From assembly GCA_014529385.2 (NCBI GenBank), contig CM043971.1:30333709-30397708 (forward strand): 64,000 bases of DNA, given 5' to 3'. Below, one piece after another: positions 46,203 to 58,500 of this stretch. Source of the DNA: Adiantum capillus-veneris (taxonomy: Eukaryota; Streptophyta; Polypodiopsida; Polypodiales; Pteridaceae). Each line of letters opens with the position of its first letter. Position 1 is the first letter of the stretch. The notes beneath the pieces were generated by a model. The model did not search any database. It had not been told where the DNA came from and saw nothing but the letters and a program-made list of their open reading frames with translations. The translations under genes were made by a program, and so were the position numbers.

Positions 46203-47978
46203 TCATTTCCCAACCCCTTGTTGAGCATTCATGCTCAACCATAGTATTATTTAGAGAATATATCAGCGCATAAGAAGAAAACTAATAAATATTATTTAGA
46301 TAAACATTAGATAGATAGAGAGAGATATCATATCAGCTGCATAATCCCCCTGGATCAAATGGAAAGCCTCGAGCTTTCCTAAGTGTGATGCAAACTCCAC
46401 CGGGATCAGATACATGGCATTGAGCATAGCCATCCATCTATAGTACATGCATAACCAACCATTTTTTTGCACATATATACCCAAAAACAAGCCTCTCGTG
46501 CAGCTTGGCATAACTTCGACCTTCAACCTGTATCCATACGCTGGCTTCATATATAAAACAAGCCTGTAAACCAACTTGTGAAGCATCTGCACCATACATC
46601 ATTAGTCTCTCACCTACTAGAGAGCTCTCCATAGCATACCTCTCATCACGAGAGCTTTGCAAATCATGCAAAACTACCTGTAGTAAAGCAGCTTTTAAAA
46701 GCATGTCCATCAACATCATAACACCCACCTTTGGCAACCTATCTTCCACTACCGCTACTTCTTCCATAGCCCAACCTACCTGTGTGCCAAGCCTACCCTC
46801 TGTCGGAGATCCTTCAAACTGCATACATTCTATACCTGACTCATCATGCAAGTCTTTGTCTGCCATAGCCTTTGACACTTCGTCTTCAACCACATCATGT
46901 GAGAGCAAATCGGATTGCTCGACCACCTTTGCCTGCTCTTCAAGGACTTCGTCTACGATCACATCATCTGCTACGCAAAAGAGAAAGCCATGATCTATTA
47001 CCTCGGTTTTTGGTAGGTCGACATCACCAAAACGTTCTGGAAGGCACTGCCACTCCTGAATACAATTGGTAGGGCAAGGTTGCCCAACCCCTTGGCTAGC
47101 TGCTTCCTGTACAACTTTGACCAATGCTTTGCCAACATCTTCAAACTTTTCTTGTGAGCTCCGATCCATAGCTTTCTTTGACTCTTCATGCATACACTCC
47201 TCGACCAATACCGCATCCTTGCTTGCCGGGCTAGCAGACTCTTGTACAGCATCACACCACATTGGAACAAATTGAAACGAATGACCAGAATGGGTTACCA
47301 ATAGCAAAGCAGCTACCTTTGCGACGCTTGAACTCCCCTTTGGTTTCATGGCATGATCCAACTCCATTGCCGAGCCATATCCATAGTTTTCCGGCTTCGA
47401 CAAACGCATCTCCAGCCTCTTCTTTGCTTTCTTGCTCTTTGCCTTTGCCAAGCAAACCATTTGTGCATAGTCCTCTGCACCACGCACTCAACCTTCTCTT
47501 TGATTTGCGGATGCAAGCATGCTAGAAACTGCTCTTGCTTGAAATGGTCTCCATTTCAAGCACATGTAGTAGCAGCTAGTCTCTCCCAAATAGACTCAAA
47601 TTTACCCAAAAACAAAGAAAAATCTTCACTTACATCCTTCTTTAGCGTGCTCAATTGTTCACCCAAGTCTGATGGAGAAACCCGATTCTCAAAAGCTTCA
47701 ACAAACTGTTTGCGAATCTCGCTCAGCCAGACTGACGATCTGCAACCTTGAATCCTTCAAACCAGGCTTTGGCTCGACCGTGTAGAACCAACGGTAGGGC
47801 CTTCAAATTTGGATTCATGTCCACAAATCCTCAACTGCAATAGGTATAGCTCCAAATCGGAAAACAATTCGTAGCCTCTTCTTCTCCAGCAAGCACCAAG
47901 TCAATATCATGCATCATCTTCACGCTTTAAAGCTTCCCTGAGGGGCAATCAGTAGGTCCTCAGTGGTGGCACCACTGA
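46203..47978 (-). pseudogene. Gag-like gene of the LARD-like element
   Basis: Read on the minus strand from about 47920, broken frames give L-H-G-R-A-K-A-W-F-E-G-F, then F-V-E-A-F-E-N-R-V, then D-V-S-E-D-F-S-L-F-L-G-K-F-E and F-L-A-C-L-H-P-Q-I-K-E-K-V-E-C. This is a retrotransposon Gag pattern. A longer open frame (47487-46438, 349 residues) starts inside the Gag end (A-Q-M-V-C-L-A-K-A-K-S) and continues as an acidic, Val/Glu-rich extension of about 300 residues with no zinc knuckle and no domain that I recognise. Stops (for example after the T-T-C-A stretch near 47568) and frame changes break the first part. The function of the extension is unknown. Confidence 0.7.
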
Positions 47979-49641
47979 TGGGATGGGGGAAATGGGAACA
48001 CACCCGATACACAAGCTAACTGCCTCTCTATATCCCAGCAGGTATCCAACACCCCAAGCCGCTCAAAACATGTACACATGCACACTATCTGCCAACCTTC
48101 ACACCATGGAATCGTCTACAAGCAATCACGACTACCCACATTCACACAATGAGGCGACACACGCCTCGACCACACCTACAGGCTTCCCGCACAATTTCTC
48201 TACCTCCCTCTTTGCTCACATACACACAATCCCGGAGCCACCGCTACCACGGGCATACAACAAAAAACACGGTGCAAATAATATTGGCGGCAAACTCAAC
48301 AAAAAACCATAACCAATTATTTATCCCACAAACTCAATCAAATACAATGATGGCAAATTCGATAGTCGTTGACTTCATAGCGTGATGATCCGTGCTGTTA
48401 ATGCTCCTTGCACTTGGTCCTCGACAATTTCTCTCGCTTGGCAAAATGTCAGTTTACTTGTCTGCTTTACCCTTCCCAGTCATATCAGCGCTTCGGCAAG
48501 GCCTTGCTCCGTTGCTTCTTTTGTAGATTTGCACCCACCTTTGCCCTTTGAAACTCTCGGCCACCTGTTTCCTTGATGACGCAACCCTACAGTCCGCCAA
48601 TCTCACATAGAGGCAGCCCCTCATTTTTTCCTTGTCAATGGCGGACCTCCTCTATTGCACCGGACGGCCCTTCACTCTCTTGGCCAGCTTTCCTCCTTCC
48701 TGCAACTCATGCCCCTCTTGCTTCAACCTGGCGGCCCTTTGTGGCCCCCCTCCCAACTGCATCACCTACTCACCAAGTGGCGCAGCCCATGGCCGCCCTC
48801 AGCCTCTCCTTCTTGCCTTCGCCCCGGGTCCCAGTGCTCTCATGAGCCCTCCTCTGTCCGGGCCTTCTCGTCACCTCATGGCGTCTCTCCTCTTTTGCAC
48901 CTAGTGGCATCCTTTTTCCTCTGTCTTGCCACCCTCGGCAGCGCGCCCTCAAGCGGCCCTCTAGTGTCTGTAGCAGCCACCCCTTGGCTCTCCCTCATCT
49001 CAAGCCACCCGGGTTCCCCAAAACAGCGCTACCTCTACTGCATGCACCAACAAGTGGCCTCGTTTCCAGTCTTGGCCATGCTTTTTCTGGCGCTCGTCAT
49101 CTGCAGCCTTCTTTTTTTTTCCCCTTGAACTCAATGCTTTTTTGACTTAGAGTGCACTCCCACGAACAAAGCAAGCGGCGACCGCGTGAAGCTCCGCACA
49201 TACTAAATCATAATCCGATACAAATTTCAATACCTGATGATTGGCAAGACATTTGCTTTGCGCTCATAAAAACCTTTGAGATGGCTATCCTCGACCAATA
49301 TGTTGGGAAGCCATCCTTGCTCTGCTAGAAGCCACATTTGGCATACACATCTGGATAGTCGAGTGTCGTGCAGACTTCCCGCACAAATTTCCATATCACA
49401 AACCTGATGGTACCTACATCCAGCACTCCTAGTCCCGCTCACAAGCTGATGATATCAACCTTTGCTCCTGCCGCCTATGATAGCAGGAAACCCTTGCAGT
49501 TTCCACTAGCAAATGCTCGACCTCGATATACCTGTCCCCTAACACCATCAAAAACTTGCCCAATGTGTCTGTCACTTGCCTGCAAACCTCCATGCATGGA
49601 CTTCTTGCATCTCCATGGATGGACATTGTCGGGCTGCACCA
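47979..49641 (-). repeat. 5' LTR of the gag-only element
   Basis: It matches 44514-46202 with common termini. On the minus strand it is followed after four bases by TGGTGCCACCACTG, which could be a primer binding site for a tRNA other than initiator Met. Confidence 0.92.
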
Positions 49642-50650
49642 CCGTAAGCAGACAAGCCCTCCTCCCTTCATAAACATACACTTAATGTTCGAGTTTTCGT
49701 TAATGTATGTGTCATGTTCATGCACATGACAACAGGCACTCACTACAGGAATCGATAAAGTGGGAGAAAAGGGATAGCAACACAGGTGCCCAATGTTCAA
49801 CAATTTTTCAAGCACTTTAAGAAAGGGTTTAGAAGTGTCTCTTTATAGTTGTTTTTAAAATTTTGAAAATACACTTGTTTGATTCAAAAATACACTGGTA
49901 TAGAGCTACCCATGCAGTTGTGTGGCAAGCTATGATAAGTAAAAGTTTGTTATTATAGTACACCTACTGTGTTCTTGGTAGCCTCGGGGAGAGGACAAAT
50001 ATGTAATCTTCAACGCTCGGCTTGAGCTTGAGGCCGTTTTGTAATTTTTTTGGATTTAAATACATTCAATCACTACTGTGAGTTTGGCCATAAAAATTTA
50101 TTTGAAAATACACTTGCACAAAGTTCCAAAAGATATCAATATTAGTCTAAAAAAAACCCTTTGAAAAGACAAAGCCAAATTTATCTTTAAAAATTAGATT
50201 TTCATTAAACAATAAAATATCCACATTAATTGTCATGTTTTTGTTATGTCCACTTAAGCTGCAACATTTACTTTCCGTAAAGTAGAAAGCCTTTACATTT
50301 TCAAAAGTCTTTTTGTTGTGTACTTAAATTGTTACAATTGCTTTGCATAAATTAGAAAATCTTTGATTTTTCATTCTCAAAAGTCTTTTCATTTCCTCTC
50401 ATTTTGCATATAAAACTTCTTACTCTTATTTTTGCATTTTAGAATAAAAGGTTTTATTGGATTTTGTCTTAAGTGAACCAGTGAGTGACACAAGGAGGGT
50501 CTCTCCTTCCTTGAAAAATTTAAGCTGCTTCATATATAGTATAGAAGTTCGATTAGTGCTGAAAAAGTCTCTTCGTCGGCCAAGTTTCCTCCTTGCAAAT
50601 AAGCCAACCATAAATACTAGCAAAAAATTTTGAAATTTGCATTTTTGAAC
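49642..50650. other. Intergenic stretch without recognisable genes
   Basis: AT-rich unique-looking sequence. I see no domain, terminal repeat or long simple repeat. Confidence 0.5.
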
Positions 50651-51560
50651 TCTTTCTCACATATTTCACCGGTTTTTGTTCCCTTTACCATGGTCTGCAA
50701 TCAGCTAGTCTCGATTTTCAACCGGTTCAAGGCAAAGCTAAGGGAATCATTTCTCGGACACTGATTCCAAATAAACTCAACCTAATGATTTTAACACTTT
50801 CTTATTGTTTTAGAAAGCCACTGTGACCCTTTCACTTGTTTATATAAAATAACAAAATGTATCAAGAAAAGCATCGAAATACTCACTTACATTTTACTTG
50901 AGGACCTTCAACTTCACGTCCATGTCGCATGGGTAGACTTTTTTCCAAAATCTTGAAGAAATGATGTCTACAACATTGACGATGCCTATTTAGGCTCTCC
51001 ATCCAGTGCATCATACCATGCTTTTGCTTTACCTTTCATCATCATAGAGGCATAGTCTACAACTTGCTTTCATCATTTAACATCAAAATTTGCCATCCAT
51101 TCGTACAGATTCTCTGCACTTCAAAAATTAAATCTTTAGCTTTGCGTTTCCATCTTTGCAAGCATCAAAAAACCAATTCTTCTTCGACCAAGGGTCGTTC
51201 AAATGACACTCCTCAATGGGGAAATCAGAAGATGGGAAGGGGGAATGGGAAACACACCCATAACACACACAAATGCCTCTCTATATCCCAAGATGCACAC
51301 TACATCCCAATCCAATAGCAAATGGACATAGAACCACATAATCTCCATCGCCTAATACATGGACATTCAATCCCACATTGTCAGACAATCACAATCCCTC
51401 CTTTGTTCACTCATATTTTCACAAACTTTCTCTCCTTTGCACACATTGTACCAACACAAGGGGGAACACACACACACACATGTGGACTTGCACAAAACTG
51501 AGAAAAAACCACGAAGAAAACACCAAAGAGGAGGAAAACCAGGTATGAAATCTTGATTCA
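50651..51560 (-). mobile_element. Decayed relative of the gag-only element: LTR piece plus Gag fragment
   Basis: Bases 51233-51310 read TGGGAAGGGGGAATGGGAAAC then CACACCC...GCCTCTCTATATCCCA, matching the inner end of the LTR at 47979. LTR-like similarity fades by about 51560. Directly left of it, minus-strand frames read M-M-M-K-G-K-A-K-A-W-Y-D-A-L and N-V-S-E-Y-F-D-A-F-L-D-T, a Gag fragment like that of the gag-only element. Stops are frequent. It has the same strand and layout, and is much older. Confidence 0.7.
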
Positions 51561-54500
51561 ATACATTTCATGTGTACAACAATAGGGAAGTTCTCCTTTC
51601 TTCAAAACTCTCTTTGCTCTCCTCTCTCCGCATGCAGCCTAGAAAAAAAATCCTCTCTTTTCTTCTCTCCGTTCCTTACACAGACAAAAAAATGTTGTTT
51701 TTTTTGTCTCATGCATGCATGCACACTCTCTCTATTTTAATGAAAGTCAGCTTGCACTTCAAGGCACGTGGGCATCCCACTTAAAAATATTTTTATAATG
51801 TTTGTAGATGGCTGAAAAGGTGCCCCCAAGCACATGTGACCTCCCCACCAGAGGGCACCACTCCAATGGGCAACTATACCAACCATAACATAGCCACCAC
51901 CATAGAATCCAACTTCAAGGCATGTGGGAATATCCATTTTAAAAAAAAATTATGTTGTCTAAGGTGCCATCAACCACATGTGAATCCCAAAGGGCACCAC
52001 TTCAATGGGCAGCCATGCCAACCATAACATAACCACCACCATAGAATCCAATGGACGGCACCAACTCAAAACTCATAGCATCCTCGTCTGTGCACACAAG
52101 AGGAGAGACCCCACAACATAGCCAAGGGAGGGAGGGAGCCCTTTCTTCCTCTCGTGACACCATTAGTGAAATCCAAATCACATCCCAAAATTTCCATTCC
52201 ATGCTACATGTGTGAGTTTAAACCCATGCCACATGACAAACGTCCCAAAACTCGGGCTCAAAAAACCTTTAAACACTTTGTACATCATAAAAAAAATTCG
52301 ATGCAAATTTCCTTGCTTGTAGTTCGGTAACCAAGAATCCAAATTCAAGCCATAAAGAGCGATCTAAAACGTATATCACAAAATTTGTGTTTGAGCATCC
52401 ACCTTGCATTTTGAGGCTTTCGATCACCTATAGCAGGCTCACAAAAATCAAGAAAACCAAAAAATTTCCATATCCTCTTGTTCACTGTCTAGTTCAAACG
52501 CACATATCTTTGTGTACATAGATCTGATTGATGAGACATGTCATATCTCTCAGCAATTACTCCTCTTTGAAATCCTAGAGAAAAGGAGGAAAAAGTTCTA
52601 ATGTATGCATTCCAAAGTAGCTCAAATCACCACAAAACCAACCCCTAAAAAATCTTTTAATGGCCATGTCTTCTCCGTTTGAACTTCGATTCAAGATATG
52701 TTATACACGTCTTGGAGATCATACTTAGCACTTCAAATTCATATCTTCTACCACTACTTGGGCTTTAACCACTCATCATGTGGTAAAAAACTGCAAAATG
52801 CTTACCTTTCAATTCCCATAAGAAGCTGATGACTATAGCTCCGTTTGATAAGCAATAAAGATGGGGTGGAAGAGTGCAATGAATGCCACATAAAAGTAAT
52901 TCAAAACCTAAAATTTGAGTATCTCCAAGCATCCTACCCATATAGCACCAAAAACAAACTTTTTGGCATGAAATACCACATGTAACACACATTTCCTAGT
53001 GCATGTGCATCTAGTTGTTGTCCAAATCCATTTGGTTGCTCCTGCTTGCATCCATAGTTGCACTTCCCACCTTTTCTAACATCAAAAACCTTTGGTTGCA
53101 CCACTATCCCCTAATCTATAGCGAGCCTTTAACATGTGGCATTGATGAATGAAGTTGTTGATGGTCATGATTACACCTGTCGACATCTTGGTAAGTCAAA
53201 TTGTTTGTCTTTACATTGTTCATACATAAGTTGACCATAGTAGGAGAATCGTAGGATGTCCCAAAAATGATCAAGATTATGATAATTGTCACAAGGGACA
53301 AGCATGTGTTTTCTAAAGGAAGTTAAAAGAGCTTTTTGGCGAAGGTATTGTTTGGTTTAAGGCAAACATGTTTGATCACTGTCAAAAGTTATCTCTTGAA
53401 AAGGAAGTTACCAATAGGAAATCTCCTTGCCAAATAGAATTCATAGTTAGTGAATAATAAATCCTTTTCAAAGGCTCTATTGGTTAGATAGAGAGCATCC
53501 ATGGGAAGTGGGAAACTCATAACATTGGATATTTTATTTTCTTAAAAGATAAGATTGTCTTCATTAGACCTTGTTTGAGAAAGAATTATTTGGGTGATGT
53601 TTGATAGGCTATCTGAAAGAAACAATGGCCAAAATTAATAAAGGAACCTTGATTGTATATGTAAAAGAATGTGGTAGCAATAAGAGAACAGGAGGAATGG
53701 GTGAGTGCAGAATGTGGAAAGTTGGAGATTAACATCAAATTGGAACTATGTATGTGGATGGTGGACATGATTAGTTGGGTAATTTTCACAAGATTTATTG
53801 TTAGTTAAGGATGATTCTCTTACCATATCCAGGAGTTTATGGATGGCAACCATGCCTTTTAAACATGGGGGAAAATGCGTCATCTCTAGATCTTATGTTG
53901 AGACCTTAGTTTAGTTGTAATAGGATTTAGCTCCCATCGTAACCATTGGGTTATCGACTTGGCTTTTGGTGTAGGACACTTACATCCACAAATGTGAAGG
54001 ATAGAGACCTCCCTCGCTTCTATTGCTCATATCATTGCTTCTTTAGATTGGAGTAGAGTGTCATCAATGGAGCCTAAGAACAAAGGAAAGCTTAACTATC
54101 AAGTCGTCCCCGTCTCTAGGTTGTGGACAAGCACTCAAGAAAGGGATATTCTAACTATTAGGAGGTGCCTTTGATGGGATGGAAAAGATTTCTTGTTTAA
54201 ATTGTGAAATCATGTTGAACAAGCTTGCTTACCATTCAACCCTCAATATTGAAATGATTTAGTACATGGTGAAGGGACTGTCTCTATAATAAGTAAAGAA
54301 TCTTCTTGGCTTGCCTCTAATAATATACATGCCAAGAATATGGTTTGCTTCACCCAAATCCTATCAAAGTTGATGATGTGAAAGTGTAGAGATAGAGAGA
54401 GAATGCACGAGAGAGAAAGAGAGAGAGAGAGAGAGCTGCTCAAACCAACCAACCATGGAAATGAATTGGATGATTAAACAATGGGGGCTAAGTGCCCCTT

Positions 54501-55139
54501 ATATACTACCTAGGGGACCTTAAGCACCCCCCTCCCCGTGTGTGAATTTTTTGACCCACTATCATGTCAAATAAGTGAAATAAATACCTAAAGAACAAAG
54601 CAAATATTAGGGTCACACTTGAGATGTATAAACGTTAACACTCTTTCTGGATTACATAGTGGACATAAGTAAGAATACCAAGTCAATGAAGAAGATATCA
54701 TGGACACCCCAATAGTGATGTCTACTATCAGATAAACCTCAAATTTGCAATGCCAACCTATCACCAAAAAGAATGCCATTTTGAGCACCGATTGCCTCAT
54801 ATTCACTTGATCAATTTACCATATATGGCCAAGAATCCCCATTCATAAAGTATGAACACATTACTGCCAATATTTCCAAGATAAGAACTTTGGAACACAC
54901 CCTATTCATAAACTATGAGCACATAATGCCAATATCTCCAAGATAATGAACTTTGGAACATACTGTTCCAATAATCCACACATTAACAATAAGGATTGTG
55001 CACAACATCCATAGTGTTTTGAATACATCATGTTGGTTCTTTGCCAAATGCAATGTGCCTTGAGCTCCAACACACGGGCTCAAACACTAATGACTTGAAC
55101 TCCTACACATGGGTCCACTTCAAGTATTGGGAGCACCAC
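51561..55139. other. Intergenic stretch without recognisable genes
   Basis: A locally repeated segment occurs at about 51840-52050 (ATGGGCA.CCATAACATA.CCACCACCATAGAATCCAA type, two copies about 130-145 bases apart). A (GA)n tract lies at about 54410-54436. No coding domain is seen. Confidence 0.5.
51830..52055. repeat. Local direct duplication of about 130-145 bp
   Basis: GGGCACCACTCCAATGGGCA with the following CCAACCATAACATAGCCACC and CCATAGAATCCAA at about 51851-51911 recur at about 51991-52051 with small changes; the preceding AAGGTGCC..CACATG also recurs. Confidence 0.8.
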
Positions 55140-56095
55140 TTACCCCTCTCTACCACTCATGTGCATCTCTATGGCTAAACCGCGTTGCAGCAACCACCAC
55201 CAAACTAGAAAGATGGAACTTGAAAATGTAGTATGTGCCACATCCATAAACTTCATTGAGTTCTTGGTAGAGTCACTATCACTATTTTCCTCATCAAGCT
55301 TGCCTTTGGCTTTTACCTTTTGCAATCTACTATTTTTTCCTTTGGATTCACAATCCCTGGAGAAGTAATCACACTACCCATAGTTATACCAACGGCTTGT
55401 GGACTTCTTTTAGTTTCCAAAGTGTCAAGTTTCTCTCCATCTTTTCCAAAAATTCAAACCTAGTCTTGGGAGACTAAGATAGCTTCCTCCCTAATGAGAA
55501 AAGAGCTAAAATCATCAAGCTCCAGCTTTTTCTTTGTGATTTGTAAGTGGAATGCGCTTGTTACCATCTTGTACTCATTAGACACCTTTGTAAGTACCAA
55601 GATAGCTAACTAAGTCTCATTCAATGTACTTTTCATAGCAAAGATTTTGTCATGCATGACCCTTGCATTCATTAAAAAGGACTACATGGAAGTGGGCTTC
55701 AAACTTGATGGAAAATAACTCTCCACAAAGGGTGACTGCTCACATCATAGAGTCTTGATTAAGCATTTATTTAAAATTTCCCTCATAGTTTTCAAAGTCT
55801 ATATCGTGGGGGTAGAGATTTCCTTTGTGAGCGTTTGAACAAATTCTGATATCATCTTTGCATAATGTGAATACCAATCAAAACAAAATTCTTAATTCTA
55901 AAGTCGAGTCCACACATTCTTGCTAGACCACATGGGTCTTATCTCCAAGTGATAAAAAAAAGGTCCCATAAGTCTTTGCATGGAAGCCACGACCTCATAA
56001 TCACTTTTCAATGAGCATAGTTGCCTCAGGTTAGTTTGTCATTGGTGTTCAAGCACATTGGAAGTTCCATTGTACTCCCAAGACACTTGGTGGAG
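55140..56095 (-). pseudogene. Ty1/copia Gag remnant
   Basis: On the minus strand from about 56092 (M-E-L-P) frames read G-N-Y-A-H..K-V-I-M and K-D-L-W-D, the N-terminal copia Gag pattern. Next come S-N-E-Y-K-M-V-T-S-A and L-E-L-D-D-F-S-S-F-L-I-R-E-E, then a degraded zinc knuckle (Y-N-Y-G..C-D-Y-F-S-R-D-C) near 55380-55340 and a Lys-rich stretch. There are several stops, and knuckle Cys positions are lost. The integrase that should follow further left is not seen. Confidence 0.75.
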
Positions 56096-56539
56096 GGAGC
56101 AGGTCCTTAGCACAAGAAGGAAGCATGTAGGACCTTTAAGGGTGTTTAAAAATGCTTCTTATGGATCCCTTTCCAATACCATTTCAAAATTCTTTAACTA
56201 AGAAGCGCCCCCCCCCCCCCCCCCCCCCCCCCCCGTGCATGTATCTTTTTAGTGTTGGAATTAGTGTTGCAGGGATGCACACATAGCTTGGAGATGATGA
56301 AGAATCTCAAGGCACACAACAGAGATTATATTGATTAGTGCCCAAATGGAAAGATAAGTTAGCCCTAGAATGATGGATGTATATACAATGCACGGGGGAA
56401 AAGACCTCCTAGTGAGGGAAAAAATGTCCTGATGGTCCTAAGTGTGTTCACATCACTACCACACATATGGTAAGAAATCCCTTGAGAGTGATGCAATGAA
56501 TGAGATCTAGCACATAATGTATAGGGAAGTGCCATGCCT
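56096..56539. other. Putative copia LTR/leader region between RNase H and Gag
   Basis: On the minus strand this stretch lies after a copia RNase H end and before a copia Gag start, where an LTR and leader would be. A weak primer-binding-like TGGTATTGGAAAGG occurs at about 56170-56183. A poly-C run sits at 56208-56234. LTR boundaries cannot be set. Confidence 0.4.
56208..56234. repeat. Poly-C tract, 27 bases
   Basis: An uninterrupted C run; the length is probably uncertain in the assembly. Confidence 0.9.
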
Positions 56540-57750
56540 TTAGGACATGATCATCCACAAAGGAAAGAAAGCCCAAAGAAAGCTTCAAGCTTCTCACGAG
56601 GCAATGCCTTTGCAAACCAATTTGCAAGGTTGTCTTGTGTTGTCACAGGAGCCAAGCTGATCTCTCTTACTAAGAGTATCTCTTTGACATAGTGATAATG
56701 CACCTCAATGTGCTTTGTGTAAGCATGCTTTATGTAAGCATGAAAAATTGGGTCCCTTGCAACTACCAATGCACTCTAGCTGTCATTGTAAATGATGTTG
56801 GCAGTGTCTTGTCCAACACCCAAACCAACCATAAGGCATCTAAGCCATACACACTCAATTGTTGATGTGAAGACTACCCTGTACTCAGCTTCACGATTAA
56901 AAGTGGCCACAATATGTTTCTTCTTGCTCAACCATGTTGTGCATGAACTATCGAGCGCATGAAACAAAAACCACTTGTGGACACTCATGTGTCATAACAA
57001 CCAACCCAATATGAGTCCAAAGGGCATGCAAATCTGGCGGCAATGATCTCCCCTTGGGATAATACAACCCCAAGGCGTAAAGTTCCACTCAAGTAATGAT
57101 AGGTCCTCTTAACAAACTACCAATGCTTAGACCTTGGGCTATGCATAAATCTCTGACCTAACTTCAAATTGAATATTGGATCTCATATTGCATACATAAA
57201 TAAGGCTTCTAACCATAGTCTCTGATAAAGAGTGACATTGGCAAGATCACCAACATCATGAAGACTCGATTTCCATTAGAGTAGCAATAGTTTTGCAGCC
57301 TCCAAGTCCAACCTTACATACTAATGTCTCAATATAGCTTGTTTGACACAAGGTAATACCTCCACCACACTACTTAAAGTGTATACCCAAGTAATGATGC
57401 AAAAGCAAGTGACATTGGCAAGATCATCAGAATCATGAATATGTAATTCCAAACCTATTTCCATTGCAAAGCAATAGGTTTCCATTCCTCAAGGCCAAAC
57501 TTATGTGGTAATGTCTTGATGTAGCTTGTTTGACACAGCGGCAATACCTCCATCACACTGCTTAAATTTTATACCCAAGTAATGATGCAAAAGCCCCAAG
57601 TATTTCATCTTAAAATTAGCATTCAAATCAGCCTTGAATTCGGCAATGTGTGTTTCATGTAGACCAGTAATCAACAAACATGTATGTATAGAATGATGAT
57701 GAGAAATACATCACCCTCACGCTTGACATATGAAGTGCTTTTATTTGGAA
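56540..57750 (-). pseudogene. Ty1/copia RT - RNase H remnant
   Basis: On the minus strand the RT part reads L-L-I-T-G-L-H-E-T-H-I and M-K-Y-L-G-L-L-H-H-Y-L-G-I-K near 57690-57560; the Y-V-D-D motif just before it is destroyed. Next come Y-L-S-G-T-L-R-L-G-V and W-V-G-C-Y-D-T..V-S-T-S-G-F-C-F-M, then T-W-L-S-K-K-K-H-I-V-A-T and R-E-A-E-Y, and the RNase H end K-H-I-E-V-H-Y-H-Y-V near 56700. This order is typical of copia RNase H. Stops at about 56776 and 56986, a frameshift and an internal duplication of about 185 bp (57231-57410 against 57412-57600) make it non-functional. Confidence 0.85.
57231..57600 (-). repeat. Tandem duplication of about 185 bp inside the copia RT
   Basis: AGTGACATTGGCAAGATCA begins at about 57231 and 57412, and TATACCCAAGTAATGATGCA with its surroundings occurs at about 57382 and 57571. 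The two copies have diverged, so the event is old. Confidence 0.85.
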
Positions 57751-58500
57751 TGTTATGAAAGCCTTGTGTAACATTTAATAGCCTAATAACTTGTGTGTAG
57801 TGGAAATGAGCATGAACATAGTGGGCATTACGTTAGAATAGATTCCTAATGAGAATTACAAGAGTGCTTGGGTGGAGAGAGCAACAAAAAGCATAACACC
57901 TAGTTAGATAGCATCGACAATACTTTCAAAAGAGAGAGAAATTAAGCTAATGACAACAATTGAGGACCGGATTTGCATGGAGCCGGTCCCCCCTCCAAAA
58001 GGCTTTGTATTATGGTTTCTCCCATCAAGAGAGACATTGTACAAAACAATTCTTTGTGTTCCTTCAAGACTAGCTAGTGCAATGAAGATGAAAGCTTCAT
58101 GCACTAAGCAAAACACTTAGCAAACACAACTTGAATTATCCCCGTTCTCAGACCCAAGACCTCACACACCTTCGAAGATGGTGAGAGCTAGCAGGGTATG
58201 AGAGTAGATTGAGAGGAAGAAGGAGTATCTTACGAGAAAGATGTACATCTCCTCACATAATCACTCATATTAGCATAGCTTAGCTTAGTAATTAGCTTGG
58301 TAGAGGAGATGAGCATGCATTGAAGCTTGGCTCTTGGTTGGATTTGTATCCACATGCCAAGAGTGTGTTGATGTAGTCTTCTATCTCACAAGCTTGGAGT
58401 AGGTGATGAGCTCTCCATTAAAGCTTGGGAAGAGATAGTCTTCTCTTTCTTCACACATGAGATTGTGTGAGTGTGTGTGTGTGATAATCCTTTGCAAAAA
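57751..58500. other. Stretch without recognisable genes
   Basis: No domain is visible. It may belong to the LTR of the chromovirus on its right or be unrelated sequence; without a second LTR copy this cannot be decided. Confidence 0.4.

Larger units (their letters stand above)
44514..49641 (-). mobile_element. Gag-only LTR retrotransposon with 1.7-kb LTRs (LARD-like)
   Basis: Two direct repeats, 44514-46202 (1689 bp) and 47979-49641 (1663 bp), both bounded by TG...CA, flank a 1776-bp interior. A purine tract on the minus strand (AAGGGGTTGGGAAATGA, next to 46203) points to minus orientation, so 47979-49641 is the 5' LTR. The interior encodes a gypsy-like Gag and an unassigned acidic extension. 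No protease, RT or integrase motif is seen, so it must depend on another element. No perfect 5-bp target-site duplication is found (GCCGG left, CCGTA right). Confidence 0.88.
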
